A stretch of DNA of 64,000 nt from Acidobacteria bacterium Ga0077551 (GTDB taxonomy: Bacteria; Pseudomonadota; Alphaproteobacteria; Caulobacterales; Hyphomonadaceae). The translations under genes were made by a program, and so were the position numbers. How positions within the stretch are numbered: position 1 is the stretch's first letter; the number at the start of each line of letters is the position of its first letter. Of the stretch, positions 26,434 to 36,023 are shown one piece after another. A model generated the notes under the pieces. It worked only from the letters and a program-made list of their open reading frames with translations. It was not told the DNA's origin and made no database searches. The stretch covers positions 1 through 64,000 of the forward strand of contig LNFC01000007.1 of the NCBI GenBank assembly GCA_001464545.1. Direction: 5' to 3'.

Positions 26434-27306
26434 TCAATTGTCATGGCGGCTGAAATTGAACGCGTCGGAACATTGCCGAGTTTCGTCGCCGGCCGCCTGG
26501 TAGCTGAGGCAGTAGTATTTTGCGCGCGCGCCATCCTTGAAGGTCGGCTTGCCATGCCAGCCGACCTGATCTCGCCCCCCGCTCCAGAGGTGCAGCATGA
26601 GCCGGCCGGGCGCTTGCGGAATCGGCATGTCGGCAGGTGTTGCGGTGTACGCCAGCCGGTCATCGACGTACCAGCGGATCTCGTCAGGCTCCCATTCGAA
26701 CGCATATAGGTGGACTTCCTTGCTCGCGTCGAAACCCAGAGGAATGTAGATGCCGCCAAGTTGCTGGCCATTGGTAAAATAGTTTGCGTGCAGCCGGGTG
26801 AGGTCCTTGCCGAGAAACTCGATATCGATCTCGTCATGGGGGTCACCGAACTGCTGATGCGTATGCGTAAACATTGCAGACACCGTGCCGGAACCGGGCG
26901 CTGCCTGCATGACGACCTCATACCGGCCGAAATGGTGAAAACCGCGCCGCTGGTACTCCGCGCCGGCAATTTTCTTGTAGGCCGTCCTCTGACGCCGCAC
27001 TTCCAGCTCGATCCGGTCCTGCTTGAAGTGAATGAGATCCGCTTTCCAGGCCGGATGGTCGGAATTCGGGTAATAGAAGTCGGATTTGTACCACTCGGCC
27101 TCATCACGCGGGCCGCCAAAATGGTGCACGAAGGAGCCGGCGAGCTTACGGTCCGGCAGATTGCTCACGTTTTTCGGCAGCCTGGCGGCGTCCTCCCACG
27201 GCGGGGTCATAAGCGCCGCCAGACCTGCAAGAACCACTACAGCAATGAGCGCGAAGACACTGATCCGCCAGACCTCGAAGGTCCGCACTTTTCCACTTCG
27301 GGCCAT
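26434..27306 (-). CDS. Glycoside hydrolase family 16, membrane-anchored
   Basis: 290 aa. A single N-terminal membrane helix (about residues 13-33) anchors a GH16 beta-jelly-roll domain facing the periplasm. The catalytic signature DEIDIEFLG supplies the nucleophile Glu159, Asp161 and acid/base Glu163. GH16 enzymes cut beta-1,3/1,4-glucans and galactans; those inside polysaccharide loci (for example ExoK) trim the nascent polymer. It lies between the flippase and the sugar transferase in the EPS cluster. Confidence 0.9.
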   Translation of the reverse strand: MARSGKVRTFEVWRISVFALIAVVVLAGLAALMTPPWEDAARLPKNVSNLPDRKLAGSFVHHFGGPRDEAEWYKSDFYYPNSDHPAWKADLIHFKQDRIELEVRRQRTAYKKIAGAEYQRRGFHHFGRYEVVMQAAPGSGTVSAMFTHTHQQFGDPHDEIDIEFLGKDLTRLHANYFTNGQQLGGIYIPLGFDASKEVHLYAFEWEPDEIRWYVDDRLAYTATPADMPIPQAPGRLMLHLWSGGRDQVGWHGKPTFKDGARAKYYCLSYQAAGDETRQCSDAFNFSRHDN

Positions 27307-27366
27307 GCGAATTGTCTCAAGTGCGGGTGAGCCGCGCAGCCAGGCGGCCGGGGCAGATGACCGGAG

Positions 27367-27392
27367 GCGGGGCCTGGCAAACCAAGCCCCGC
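27367..27392 (-). terminator. Hairpin after the EPS sugar transferase
   Basis: Arms GCGGGGC and GCCCCGC with an inner TGG/CCA pairing, a few bases beyond the stop codon at 27397. There is no clear U-run on the minus strand, so it may be Rho-assisted or only partly terminating. Confidence 0.45.
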
Positions 27393-27396
27393 GCTC

Positions 27397-28092
27397 CTAT
27401 TTTGCGCCGACGGATAGCAGCACTGCCGGAACGGTTTTCACGATGATCCAGACATCGCCCCAGAAGGTGCGGGTCTGCACATACTTGGTGTCGAGCTGGA
27501 TGCGTTCGGCATAAGTCGTGTTACTGCGGCCGCTGGTCTGCCACAGGCCGGTAAGGCCGGGGCGGACGCTGGCATAGTGGACGAAACCTTCGCCATACTT
27601 GGGGCGCTCGTAGAGCGGGATCGGGCGCGGGCCGACGACCGACATGTCACCGCGGATGATGTTCAGCAACTGCGGCAGCTCGTCGATCGAGGTGGCGCGG
27701 ATGAACTTGCCCAGCGGCGTGATGCGCGGGTCATTGGTCAGCTTCTGCGTGAGCTCCCATTCCTGGCGGGCTTCTGCGCTGCTTTCCAGCACAGCCTGAA
27801 GTTTCTTGTCGGCGTCAGGCACCATGGTGCGCAGCTTGAAACACTGGAAGGGCTCGCCCTTGTAACCCCAGCGCGGCTGGGAATAGAGCGCCTTCTGGCC
27901 GTCCTGAAGACGGATCAACAGGGCCACCAGGATCAGCAGGGGGGCCAGGAACAGCAGTCCCAGCGATGCCGCCACGATGTCGAAAATACGTTTCGCGCTG
28001 AAGTCCCCGCCCTTCGGCGAGCCTTCGTTTGCGTCATCCGAGTACGCATCGTCTGGCAGACTTCCTGTCTGCTCGCCGAACCGGAATTCCAT
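27397..28092 (-). CDS. Undecaprenyl-phosphate sugar-phosphate transferase (ExoY/PssY type)
   Basis: 231 aa. One membrane helix (about residues 40-65, in the F-DIVAASLGLLFLAPLL context) and the bacterial sugar transferase domain: FQCFKLRTM, LGKFIRATSIDELPQLLNIIRGDMS, VGPRP and RPGLTGLWQ-SGR motifs. It loads the first sugar phosphate on undecaprenyl phosphate and so starts the EPS repeat unit. The short form without the CoA-binding-like N-terminal domain is ExoY-like. ATG 28092 follows AAGGGGA; the in-frame TTG 28107 is less likely. A sigma-54-like site lies upstream. Confidence 0.92.
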   Translation of the reverse strand: MEFRFGEQTGSLPDDAYSDDANEGSPKGGDFSAKRIFDIVAASLGLLFLAPLLILVALLIRLQDGQKALYSQPRWGYKGEPFQCFKLRTMVPDADKKLQAVLESSAEARQEWELTQKLTNDPRITPLGKFIRATSIDELPQLLNIIRGDMSVVGPRPIPLYERPKYGEGFVHYASVRPGLTGLWQTSGRSNTTYAERIQLDTKYVQTRTFWGDVWIIVKTVPAVLLSVGAK

Positions 28093-28193
28093 TGAGTTCC
28101 CCTTCAAGTCTACTTGGCCGCGTTCAGTTCAAGCTTTGGAGGCGCCCCCACGGCAGCCGGCTCAAAGCCTTCCCTTGTTCTGAACTTGGCAAT

Positions 28194-28209
28194 TGCAATC
28201 TGTATACCA
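28194..28209 (-). promoter_or_regulatory. Sigma-54-type promoter candidate for the EPS sugar transferase
   Basis: On the minus strand TGGTATACAGATTGCA: -24 TGG with two mismatches in the rest, perfect -12 TTGCA, GG-N10-GC spacing. The predicted start near 28183 gives a leader of about 90 bases before ATG 28092. It is the weakest of the five candidates. Confidence 0.35.
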
Positions 28210-28394
28210 CTGCTGCGCTTGCGAATTAAGCGAAAATTAAAACTTTCATCTGTGAGGAGAAGTATTCGTTAAATATTGCGGCAGGTAACCGGCACAGGTG
28301 CTCCCCTACTGTGCAGAATAGGCACACCTGCAGCAGCCTCGGCATTCCCCCCCGAGATTATACCTACTCAGCGAGGCTTCTGCCGCATGTGAAA

Positions 28395-28422
28395 GAGGCG
28401 CCGCAGGGACCTGCAGCGCCTC
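28395..28422 (-). terminator. Terminator of the wza-like gene
   Basis: A strong interrupted hairpin: GAGGCGC/GCGCCTC outer arms and GCAGG/CCTGC inner arms, followed on the minus strand by TTTC. It starts 26 bases after the stop codon at 28448. Confidence 0.65.
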
Positions 28423-28447
28423 GATACATATTGCCTCAGGGGGGGGA

Positions 28448-29038
28448 TCAGAAGATCCGTTCGCCGATCCGCAGGGTATCACCCGGCTTGACGACCGTGC
28501 CAGGGGTCAGATCGTAGGGAATCTCGCGGTCGGAATCGATGCTCTTGATGTACACGACCCGCTTGTTCGCGCGGTAGGTGAACCCGCCGGCGGCGGCCAC
28601 CGCGTTCTGGACGGTCAGACCGTTCGTGTAGGGATATTCGCCGGGTGTGCCGACTTCGCCCAGAATGTAGAATGGGCGGTAGTTGATCACTTCAACGCTG
28701 ACGCGCGGGTCAAGGATGTAGCCCGCCGCCAAGGTCTCGGTGATCGAGGTTTCGAGCTGGGCCGTCGACAGGCCGACAGCCTTTTTCTGGCCGATCAGCG
28801 GCAGCGAGATCGAGCCCGTACCATCGACTTCGAACTCGCCGGAAAGGTCCGGATGGCCGAACACGGTGACGCGGAGGCGGTCGCTGGAGCCCAGCTGATA
28901 AGCCGAAGCCACTTGGGTAAGGGCGTCGGGCGTCGCTTCGCGGGCGCCCGCGGTCTGGCCGCCGGTCGAGCCGCAAGCGGCGAGCAACAACGTCAGGGCA
29001 GAAAGGAAAAGGACGTAGAATGGACGAAGCGCGATCAT
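28448..29038 (-). CDS. Short polysaccharide export lipoprotein (Wza/OPX family)
   Basis: 196 aa. Lipobox LLAAC (Cys22). A Poly_export domain (about 45-125: YQLGSSDRLRVTVFGHPDLSGEFEVDGTGSI) is followed by one SLBB-like beta-grasp domain (about 128-190: FYILGEVGTPGEYPY). OPX proteins shape the outer-membrane exit for capsule or EPS. At 196 aa it lacks the C-terminal transmembrane helix and extra SLBB domains of E. coli Wza (379 aa), so it belongs to the short OPX class that needs another outer-membrane partner. Confidence 0.9.
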   Translation of the reverse strand: MIALRPFYVLFLSALTLLLAACGSTGGQTAGAREATPDALTQVASAYQLGSSDRLRVTVFGHPDLSGEFEVDGTGSISLPLIGQKKAVGLSTAQLETSITETLAAGYILDPRVSVEVINYRPFYILGEVGTPGEYPYTNGLTVQNAVAAAGGFTYRANKRVVYIKSIDSDREIPYDLTPGTVVKPGDTLRIGERIF

Positions 29039-29099
29039 GGCTGCGAATGTCTCCCGGGGTTTTTTGCGGCGTAGCCTGTCAAGGCGACGAATAAATGAC

Positions 29100-30029
29100 T
29101 CAGGTGCTCAGGAAAGCAACATCCGTGCCGATCAGGCGGGCGGCCGTCAGGCGCCCCGTCAGGAAGGCGCCGGTGTCCAGCCCGATCCTGCGATCGTCAT
29201 AGTGAACGGCGTCCATCGGCGTGTGCCCGTGGACGATCATCTGTGCGAACGGCGCCGTATCCTCAAGGAATTCTTCGCGGATCCACAGCATGTCGCGGTT
29301 GGACTGTTCCTCAAGGCTCACGCCTGGCCGCAGCCCGGCGTGCACGAACAGGTAGTCGCCCGCCGTGTAATAGGACTTCAGCGACTGCAGGAAGTTCAGA
29401 TGTTCTGCTGGCAGCCGGACCCGGAATTCGTTCCACACCCGTGTCCAGGCGTCGCGCGCAGCGGCCATCTCTTCGTGTGAGTTGAGGCTGGCGCGCTGGT
29501 TCGGCGGCGCCAGACCGTAGGAATAAAGCGTCTCGGCGCCGCCATAGCGCGCCCATTGGCTGCCGAACGAGGCTTCCTGAAGGAAGCGCAGCAACGCCTC
29601 TTCATGGTTACCGAGCAAGTAGATCGGGTCGAACTTGTCGAGCGCGCCGCTGGCGAACAACTCGATCACATCCCGGGATTTGAGTCCGCGGTCGATGTAG
29701 TCGCCAAGGAACACGATCTGGGCCTTGATGCCCTCCGGCAGTTTCGCGGCATCCTCTTCGATCAGGACCAGCAACTGGTCGAGCAGGTCCCGGCGGCCAT
29801 GGATGTCGCCAACGGCGTAGATGCAAACGGCTTCGGGCGCCGAGGTCACGCGGCTGACGGGCACGTGCGGCGCTTCATGACCGGCTCTGCTGCCAGGGTC
29901 TTCGGGTTCGCGGTCAGGCCCACGGCCAAGACCGCGCTGAATCCGCTCACGCAGCGCGTTGGCCGTCCGGCCGAAAAAGCCGAGCCGTTCACGCGCGGCC
30001 GACAACATACTGTTGCTCGAGCTGGCCAT
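29100..30029 (-). CDS. PPP-family (serine/threonine-type) metallophosphatase
   Basis: 309 aa. All three PPP metal-site motifs are present: GDIHGR (74-79), GDYIDRG (109-115) and GNHE (140-143), with further His in the C-terminal part (VHAGLRPG, IVHGHTP). A basic, non-conserved N-terminal region of about 65 residues precedes the domain. Members hydrolyse phosphoproteins or bis-nucleoside tetraphosphates. Its place between EPS glycosyltransferase and export genes suggests control of EPS synthesis. ATG 30029 is preferred to the open frame up to 30137 because a sigma-54-like promoter lies at 30059-30075. Confidence 0.87.
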   Translation of the reverse strand: MASSSNSMLSAARERLGFFGRTANALRERIQRGLGRGPDREPEDPGSRAGHEAPHVPVSRVTSAPEAVCIYAVGDIHGRRDLLDQLLVLIEEDAAKLPEGIKAQIVFLGDYIDRGLKSRDVIELFASGALDKFDPIYLLGNHEEALLRFLQEASFGSQWARYGGAETLYSYGLAPPNQRASLNSHEEMAAARDAWTRVWNEFRVRLPAEHLNFLQSLKSYYTAGDYLFVHAGLRPGVSLEEQSNRDMLWIREEFLEDTAPFAQMIVHGHTPMDAVHYDDRRIGLDTGAFLTGRLTAARLIGTDVAFLST

Positions 30030-30058
30030 GGTTAGCGTCCTAAACATCGATAATAGTA

Positions 30059-30075
30059 GGCAATTTACGGGCCAA
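30059..30075 (-). promoter_or_regulatory. Sigma-54-type promoter candidate for the PPP phosphatase
   Basis: On the minus strand TTGGCCCGTAAATTGCC: YTGGC and the following CG are kept (one mismatch in TGGCAC), -12 TTGC followed by C instead of A/T, GG-N10-GC spacing. Predicted start near 30048, 19 bases before ATG 30029. Confidence 0.5.
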
Positions 30076-30099
30076 AACCAATACGGAAGATCCGCAGGG

Positions 30100-31128
30100 T
30101 TAACCTTTCGGCCGCGTTGCCTCCCGCAGGTAACCAAACGCCCAGCTCATGTGCATGGTTCCGGCGGCGAGTCCGGCGTACAATCCGCACAGGGACTTGT
30201 GTTTCAGCGCCACCAGCCCCGAGGCGAGAGCGAGGATCGCTACATATCCCAGCGGGAGAATGATCGCCGGCCAATACACCAGCGACGCGACCAGCCCGAG
30301 TGCCGAGCCGAGCAGCGCAAGGATTGGCACAGTCTGGCGCAGCTTCAGGCGCGAGCCATGCTTGCGCACATTCTTCGCGCGGCCGCGGCCATATCCCTCG
30401 TACTGTTTCCACAGCCTGCGGACATTGCCGCGCGGGATGTACTGAATGCGGATCCCGGCATCGAGGTAAACGCGCCCGCCCGCCTTGCCGAGGCGGACAT
30501 CATATTCTGCGTCTTCGTTATGGGAGAAGCTCTCGTCATAGCCGCCGATGCGGCGATACCAGGAAAGGTCAAATCCGGCATGGTGGCCATGGTCCACCCA
30601 GCCCGAAGCCTTGCCGCCCCGGTGCGCCGCGCCGCCGGAACCGAGCGGAGTATCGACGATCCAGGCATTGGCCTTCTCGAAGCAGGTCTCGCCGACAGCG
30701 TCCATCGGAATCACGAGCGAGGCCGCGCCGGTGTCGACGAGGGACTGGGCCACATCCAGAATGAAGTTCTCGGGGTAAATCGAGTGCGCATCGCACCGCA
30801 CGAGGATCGTGGCGGCCACCGGCGCCCCGGCCGCCGCCAGGTTCAGCGCCGCCGCCTGCAACCTTTTCGGGTTGTGCAGCACGCTTAGGTTGGGAAATTC
30901 CGTCCGCAGGCGCTCGACGATCGCCACCGTGTCATCCGAGCTGCCGCCATCCGCCACAAGCATCGGCACCTGGCGCAGCGCCTGCGATCCCGCCATCAGC
31001 GAGCGGATACAGGTTTCGATATGCCGCGCCTCGTTGAGGGCAGGGATGACTGCCAGAATCGCCGCCGGCTGGACCGCTGCGGGCCGGCCGGCGTTGGAAA
31101 GGGGGGCGGTCTGGGTCATGTCGAGCAT
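30100..31128 (-). CDS. Glycosyltransferase family 2, ExoA-like
   Basis: 342 aa. GT-A domain (about 20-260) with VIPALNEARHIE, ADGGSSDDT, a D-x-H/DxD-like RCDAHSIYPENF site and the downstream GYDESFSHNEDAEYDVRLGKAGG acceptor segment. Two or three hydrophobic helices close the protein (about 270-335). This layout matches ExoA, the succinoglycan beta-1,3-glucosyltransferase. It is the first gene of the leftward EPS cluster. The C-terminal helices suggest it acts at the inner membrane. Confidence 0.9.
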   Translation of the reverse strand: MLDMTQTAPLSNAGRPAAVQPAAILAVIPALNEARHIETCIRSLMAGSQALRQVPMLVADGGSSDDTVAIVERLRTEFPNLSVLHNPKRLQAAALNLAAAGAPVAATILVRCDAHSIYPENFILDVAQSLVDTGAASLVIPMDAVGETCFEKANAWIVDTPLGSGGAAHRGGKASGWVDHGHHAGFDLSWYRRIGGYDESFSHNEDAEYDVRLGKAGGRVYLDAGIRIQYIPRGNVRRLWKQYEGYGRGRAKNVRKHGSRLKLRQTVPILALLGSALGLVASLVYWPAIILPLGYVAILALASGLVALKHKSLCGLYAGLAAGTMHMSWAFGYLREATRPKG

Positions 31129-31163
31129 CAGTCTATCGGGCTCCGGAAGCTACCGGGCCATTC

Positions 31164-31179
31164 AGCAATAATTGTTCCA
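31164..31179 (-). promoter_or_regulatory. Sigma-54-type promoter candidate for the ExoA-like gene
   Basis: On the minus strand TGGAACAATTATTGCT: one mismatch in TGGCAC, perfect TTGCT, GG-N10-GC spacing, preceded by C. Predicted start near 31153, 25 bases before ATG 31128. Together with the phosphatase site it is the best of the set. Confidence 0.5.
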
Positions 31180-31327
31180 GAACGAGATTGACCCGCCTCG
31201 GCCCGGTCCTGCTGGGCTTTCGCAGATTAACCCACGCTGAATTCTTCCCATACCCTAGGGGACGGGCTTGCCGGATGTCGCGGACCACATACTGTGACAA
31301 ATGACCAGATCCCCGGGAGGAACGAAC

Positions 31328-31618
31328 ATGATCGGTGTTGTCGCGAAGCTGAAGATCCAGGACGGCAAGCAGGCCGAGTTCGAACAGGTCGCCAAGGACC
31401 TGATGGCCAAAGTGAAGGCCAACGAGCCGGGCTGCCTCACCTACCAGCTCTACAAGACCAAGGGCTCGACCACCGAGTACATCTTCATGGAACAGTACGC
31501 CTCGCAGGACGCCCTCAAGGCGCACGGCCAGACCGAGTATTTCAAGGCGGCTGGACCCAAGCTCGGCGCGGTGCTCGGCGGCGCGCCTGAGATCGCCTAT
31601 TACGACATCGTCGAATAG
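31328..31618 (+). CDS. Antibiotic biosynthesis monooxygenase (ABM) domain protein
   Basis: 96 aa, a single dimeric alpha+beta-barrel ABM domain (IGVVAKLKIQDGKQAEFEQV, then NEPGCLTYQLYK and EYIFMEQYASQDALKAH). Members are small cofactor-free monooxygenases or act on quinones and signalling molecules. Start ATG 31328 after GGGAGGA. It lies 14 bases upstream of an acyl-CoA dehydrogenase gene, so the two are probably co-transcribed. Confidence 0.88.
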   Translation: MIGVVAKLKIQDGKQAEFEQVAKDLMAKVKANEPGCLTYQLYKTKGSTTEYIFMEQYASQDALKAHGQTEYFKAAGPKLGAVLGGAPEIAYYDIVE

Positions 31619-31632
31619 TCGGAGCGGCGGCC

Positions 31633-32856
31633 ATGGATCTCTCGCTTTCGCCGTCTGACCTGAAGTTCCAGAAAGAAGTGCGCGACTGGATCGCGGCCAA
31701 TTTCGATAAGGACCTGCGCGCCCGCATGGCGCTGTCGAAGAATGGCTATGTCGACAAGGCGAGCCAGGTCGCCTGGCAGAAAAAGCTCGCCTCGAAAGGC
31801 TGGATCGCGCCGAACTGGCCGAAGGAATATGGCGGCCCGGGCCTCTCCACCACCGAGCGCTACATCCTGCATTCCGAACTCTCGGGCGCCGGCACGCCGA
31901 ACGTCGCCCCCTTCGGCGTCTCGATGGTCGCCCCCGTGATCATGGCCTTCGGCAATGACGAACAGAAGAAGAAGCACCTCCCGCCGATCCTGGCCTCCGA
32001 TCTCTGGTGGTGCCAGGGCTATTCCGAACCCGGCGCCGGCTCCGATCTCGCGGGTCTCCAGATGAGCGCCGTGCGCGACGGCGACGACTACATCCTCAAC
32101 GGTTCCAAGATCTGGACCACGCTCGCCCAGTGGGCCGACATGATCTTCTGCCTCGTGCGCACCTCGAAAGAGGGCAAGCCGCAGGAAGGCATCTCCTTCA
32201 TCGTCTTTCCGATGTCGCTGCCCGGCATTACCGTGCGCGCCCTGCCAACGCTCGACGGCCCCGCCGAGGGCCAGCACGAAATCAACCAGGTCTTCTTCGA
32301 GAACGTCCGTGTAAAGATCAGCGACGCCCTGATCGGCAAGGAGAACTCGGGCTGGACCTACGCCAAGTACCTGCTCGAGTTCGAGCGCGGCAACGCCTAC
32401 GCCCCCGGCCTGCGCCATATGCTCAACAAGACCCGCAAGGTCGCCTCGAAAGAGTATGACGGCAACGAGCCGGTGATCCGCAATCCGGACTTCGCCCGCA
32501 AGCTCGCCCTCCTCGAAATGCGCATCGACACCCTCGATGCCACCGAGCGCCGCGTCCTCTCCTCGCTCTCGGCCGGACAGAACGTAGGCCCCGAAAGCTC
32601 GATGCTGAAATGTGCAGGCTCCGAGGCCCAGCAGGCGATCACCGAACTCACGCTTGAAGCGGTCGGCCTCCTCGCCAACCCTTTCGTTCAGGACACGGTC
32701 GCCCTCGCGGAGCCCGGATCGAACGTCGAGTCGCCCACGCCCGAATACGCCCTGACCGCCGCGCCGAGCTACTTCAACTACCGCAAGACCTCGATCTATG
32801 CGGGTTCGAACGAGATCCAGCGCAACATCATGGCGAAGGCCGTACTCGGCCTCTGA
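31633..32856 (+). CDS. Acyl-CoA dehydrogenase
   Basis: 407 aa, the usual length. FAD-dependent alpha-beta oxidation of acyl-CoA thioesters. The N-terminal helical domain includes WPKEYGGPGLS; the middle domain has QGYSEPGAGSDLAGLQ and the W-x-x-A segment; the C-terminal domain ends with the family signature Y-x-GSNEIQRNIMA. With the CYP153 and transporter genes nearby it could serve breakdown of alkanes or fatty acids, but the substrate range cannot be read from sequence. Confidence 0.93.
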   Translation: MDLSLSPSDLKFQKEVRDWIAANFDKDLRARMALSKNGYVDKASQVAWQKKLASKGWIAPNWPKEYGGPGLSTTERYILHSELSGAGTPNVAPFGVSMVAPVIMAFGNDEQKKKHLPPILASDLWWCQGYSEPGAGSDLAGLQMSAVRDGDDYILNGSKIWTTLAQWADMIFCLVRTSKEGKPQEGISFIVFPMSLPGITVRALPTLDGPAEGQHEINQVFFENVRVKISDALIGKENSGWTYAKYLLEFERGNAYAPGLRHMLNKTRKVASKEYDGNEPVIRNPDFARKLALLEMRIDTLDATERRVLSSLSAGQNVGPESSMLKCAGSEAQQAITELTLEAVGLLANPFVQDTVALAEPGSNVESPTPEYALTAAPSYFNYRKTSIYAGSNEIQRNIMAKAVLGL

Positions 32857-32889
32857 GGCCAATGACCGAAACACCATAGGATTGCATCG

Positions 32890-34344
32890 ATGACGACAGT
32901 TACTGCCGCCGCGCCCAACCTGCTGACGCGTGTTTCGTTTGGCATCGGAGGCGCCGCGGAAGGCGTCAAGAACAACGGGTTCGAGTATGTGCTGCTGTTC
33001 TTTTATTCCAACATCCTTGGGGTAGATGCCGGGCTGGTCGCCATGGCGCTCCTGATCGCCCTGGTCGTCGATGCTTTTTCGGATCCGATCGTCGGCTATT
33101 GGTCAGACAACATGCGCACCCGGCTCGGGCGCCGGCACCCCTTCATGTACGGGGCGCTGATCCCGATTGCGGTCACCTACTATTTCACCTGGAACCCGCC
33201 AGCGGGAATGACCGGCAATGACCTGTTTCTCTGGCTGGTGGCACTGACCATTCTCGTCCGTTTGTCCTTTACCTTCTTTGATGTGCCCGGAACGGCGCTG
33301 GCGGCCGAGTTGACGCAGGAATACGATGCGCGCACGTCGCTCCTGTCCCTGCGCACCTTCTTCGGCTGGTTTGGCGGGTTGACGATCCAGATACTTCTCT
33401 TCCGCTTCCTGCTCGTGCCTACGGAAGAAATTGAAATCGGCGTGTTCAATGTCGATGGATGGAATACCTACGGCCTCGTGGCTTCAGTCTGCATTTTCAT
33501 CTGCGCGTTGATCTGTACAGTCGGCACACACAACCACATCCCCCACCTCAAGGCTCCGCCAGCCGCCCGCAAGATCACGCTCGCCACGGTCTTCAAGGAA
33601 ATCTTCGAGACGGTTTCAAATCCTTCTTTCCGGGCGCTTTTCCTGGCCACGCTTTGCGGCCTCATCGCCTCGGGCATCTCGGCCACGCTCAACCAGTACA
33701 TCAATACGATCTTCTGGGGCTTCACCAACGCCCAGATCGCCGCCATCACCGCCGCCGTTTACATCTCGGCCATCCTCGCCCTGATCATCGCGCCGATCGT
33801 CGGCAAGACCTTCGGCAAGAAGCGCGGCGCCATCGTGATCGGCGCACTCGCCTTCACCATCGCGCCGATGCCGGTCTTCCTGCGCCTTCTCGGCCTCCTG
33901 CCGCCAAACGGTTCGGAAGCGCTTTTCAACATCATCTTCTTCATCACCATCTTCGACCTGGCCCTGATCATCGCCACCCAGATGCTGATGGCCTCCATGG
34001 TCGCCGACATCGTCGAGGACAGCGAGTTGCAGACCGGCCGCCGCTCCGAAGGGATCTTCTTTGCCGGTATCAGCTTCATCCGGAAGCTCTCGCAGGGGGT
34101 AGGCGTCATGACGGCCTCTGCAGTGCTCTGGGTTTCCGGGTTTTCCACCGGTGGCGGCGGGGCAGGGGCCAGCGAGGAATCGATCCGGGCCCTCGGTTTC
34201 GGTTACGGCGTGTCGGTACTTGCGGCCTGGACGCTGATGCTCATCTGCGTCAGTTTCTACAAGATCAGCCGGGAATCACATGGCGAAAACCTGCGACTTC
34301 TGCGCGAGCGGGACGCGGCCGCAGCGGCCTCAGACGCCCCCTGA
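32890..34344 (+). CDS. GPH-family sugar/cation symporter (MFS, MelB-like)
   Basis: 484 aa with about 12 membrane helices. The family motif between helices 2 and 3 is visible (DAFSDPIVGYWSDNMRTRLGRRHPFM), as are the D-x-x-x-x-R-T-S-LLSLRTF segment and a central loop with HIPHLKAPP. GPH proteins import sugars, glycosides or related polar compounds with H+ or Na+. It lies 33 bases after the acyl-CoA dehydrogenase and ends shortly before htrA. Confidence 0.9.
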   Translation: MTTVTAAAPNLLTRVSFGIGGAAEGVKNNGFEYVLLFFYSNILGVDAGLVAMALLIALVVDAFSDPIVGYWSDNMRTRLGRRHPFMYGALIPIAVTYYFTWNPPAGMTGNDLFLWLVALTILVRLSFTFFDVPGTALAAELTQEYDARTSLLSLRTFFGWFGGLTIQILLFRFLLVPTEEIEIGVFNVDGWNTYGLVASVCIFICALICTVGTHNHIPHLKAPPAARKITLATVFKEIFETVSNPSFRALFLATLCGLIASGISATLNQYINTIFWGFTNAQIAAITAAVYISAILALIIAPIVGKTFGKKRGAIVIGALAFTIAPMPVFLRLLGLLPPNGSEALFNIIFFITIFDLALIIATQMLMASMVADIVEDSELQTGRRSEGIFFAGISFIRKLSQGVGVMTASAVLWVSGFSTGGGGAGASEESIRALGFGYGVSVLAAWTLMLICVSFYKISRESHGENLRLLRERDAAAAASDAP

Positions 34345-34397
34345 CTGAAATGTCATGAAGGTACGAATTGCGCCGCATTTCGCGCCGCAATAGAGCC

Positions 34398-35900
<1,503 letters not shown>

Positions 35901-35928
35901 GGCTAAACCCCAATCACAACCTGAGAAC

Positions 35929-35950
35929 CCCTCGCCGCGCGCGGCGAGGG
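35929..35950 (+). terminator. Terminator after htrA
   Basis: Perfect 8-base arms (CCCTCGCC and GGCGAGGG) around GCGCGC, followed by CTTT, 28 bases after the htrA stop. It also sits between convergent genes and may stop the P450 message from the other strand. Confidence 0.6.
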
Positions 35951-36023
35951 CTTTGGGCGGGGCCTTACTTCGATCAAAACCCAAAGACCGCACCGGCCCG
36001 AGGCCTCTGAGGCTGCACGTGCA

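Larger units (their letters stand above)
28093..28447. other. 355-base intergenic region between wza-like and sugar transferase genes
   Basis: It contains, reading leftward, the wza terminator hairpin (28395-28422), an AT-rich stretch (about 28225-28280) and the sigma-54-like promoter (28194-28209). No credible small ORF with a ribosome site was found on either strand. Confidence 0.5.
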
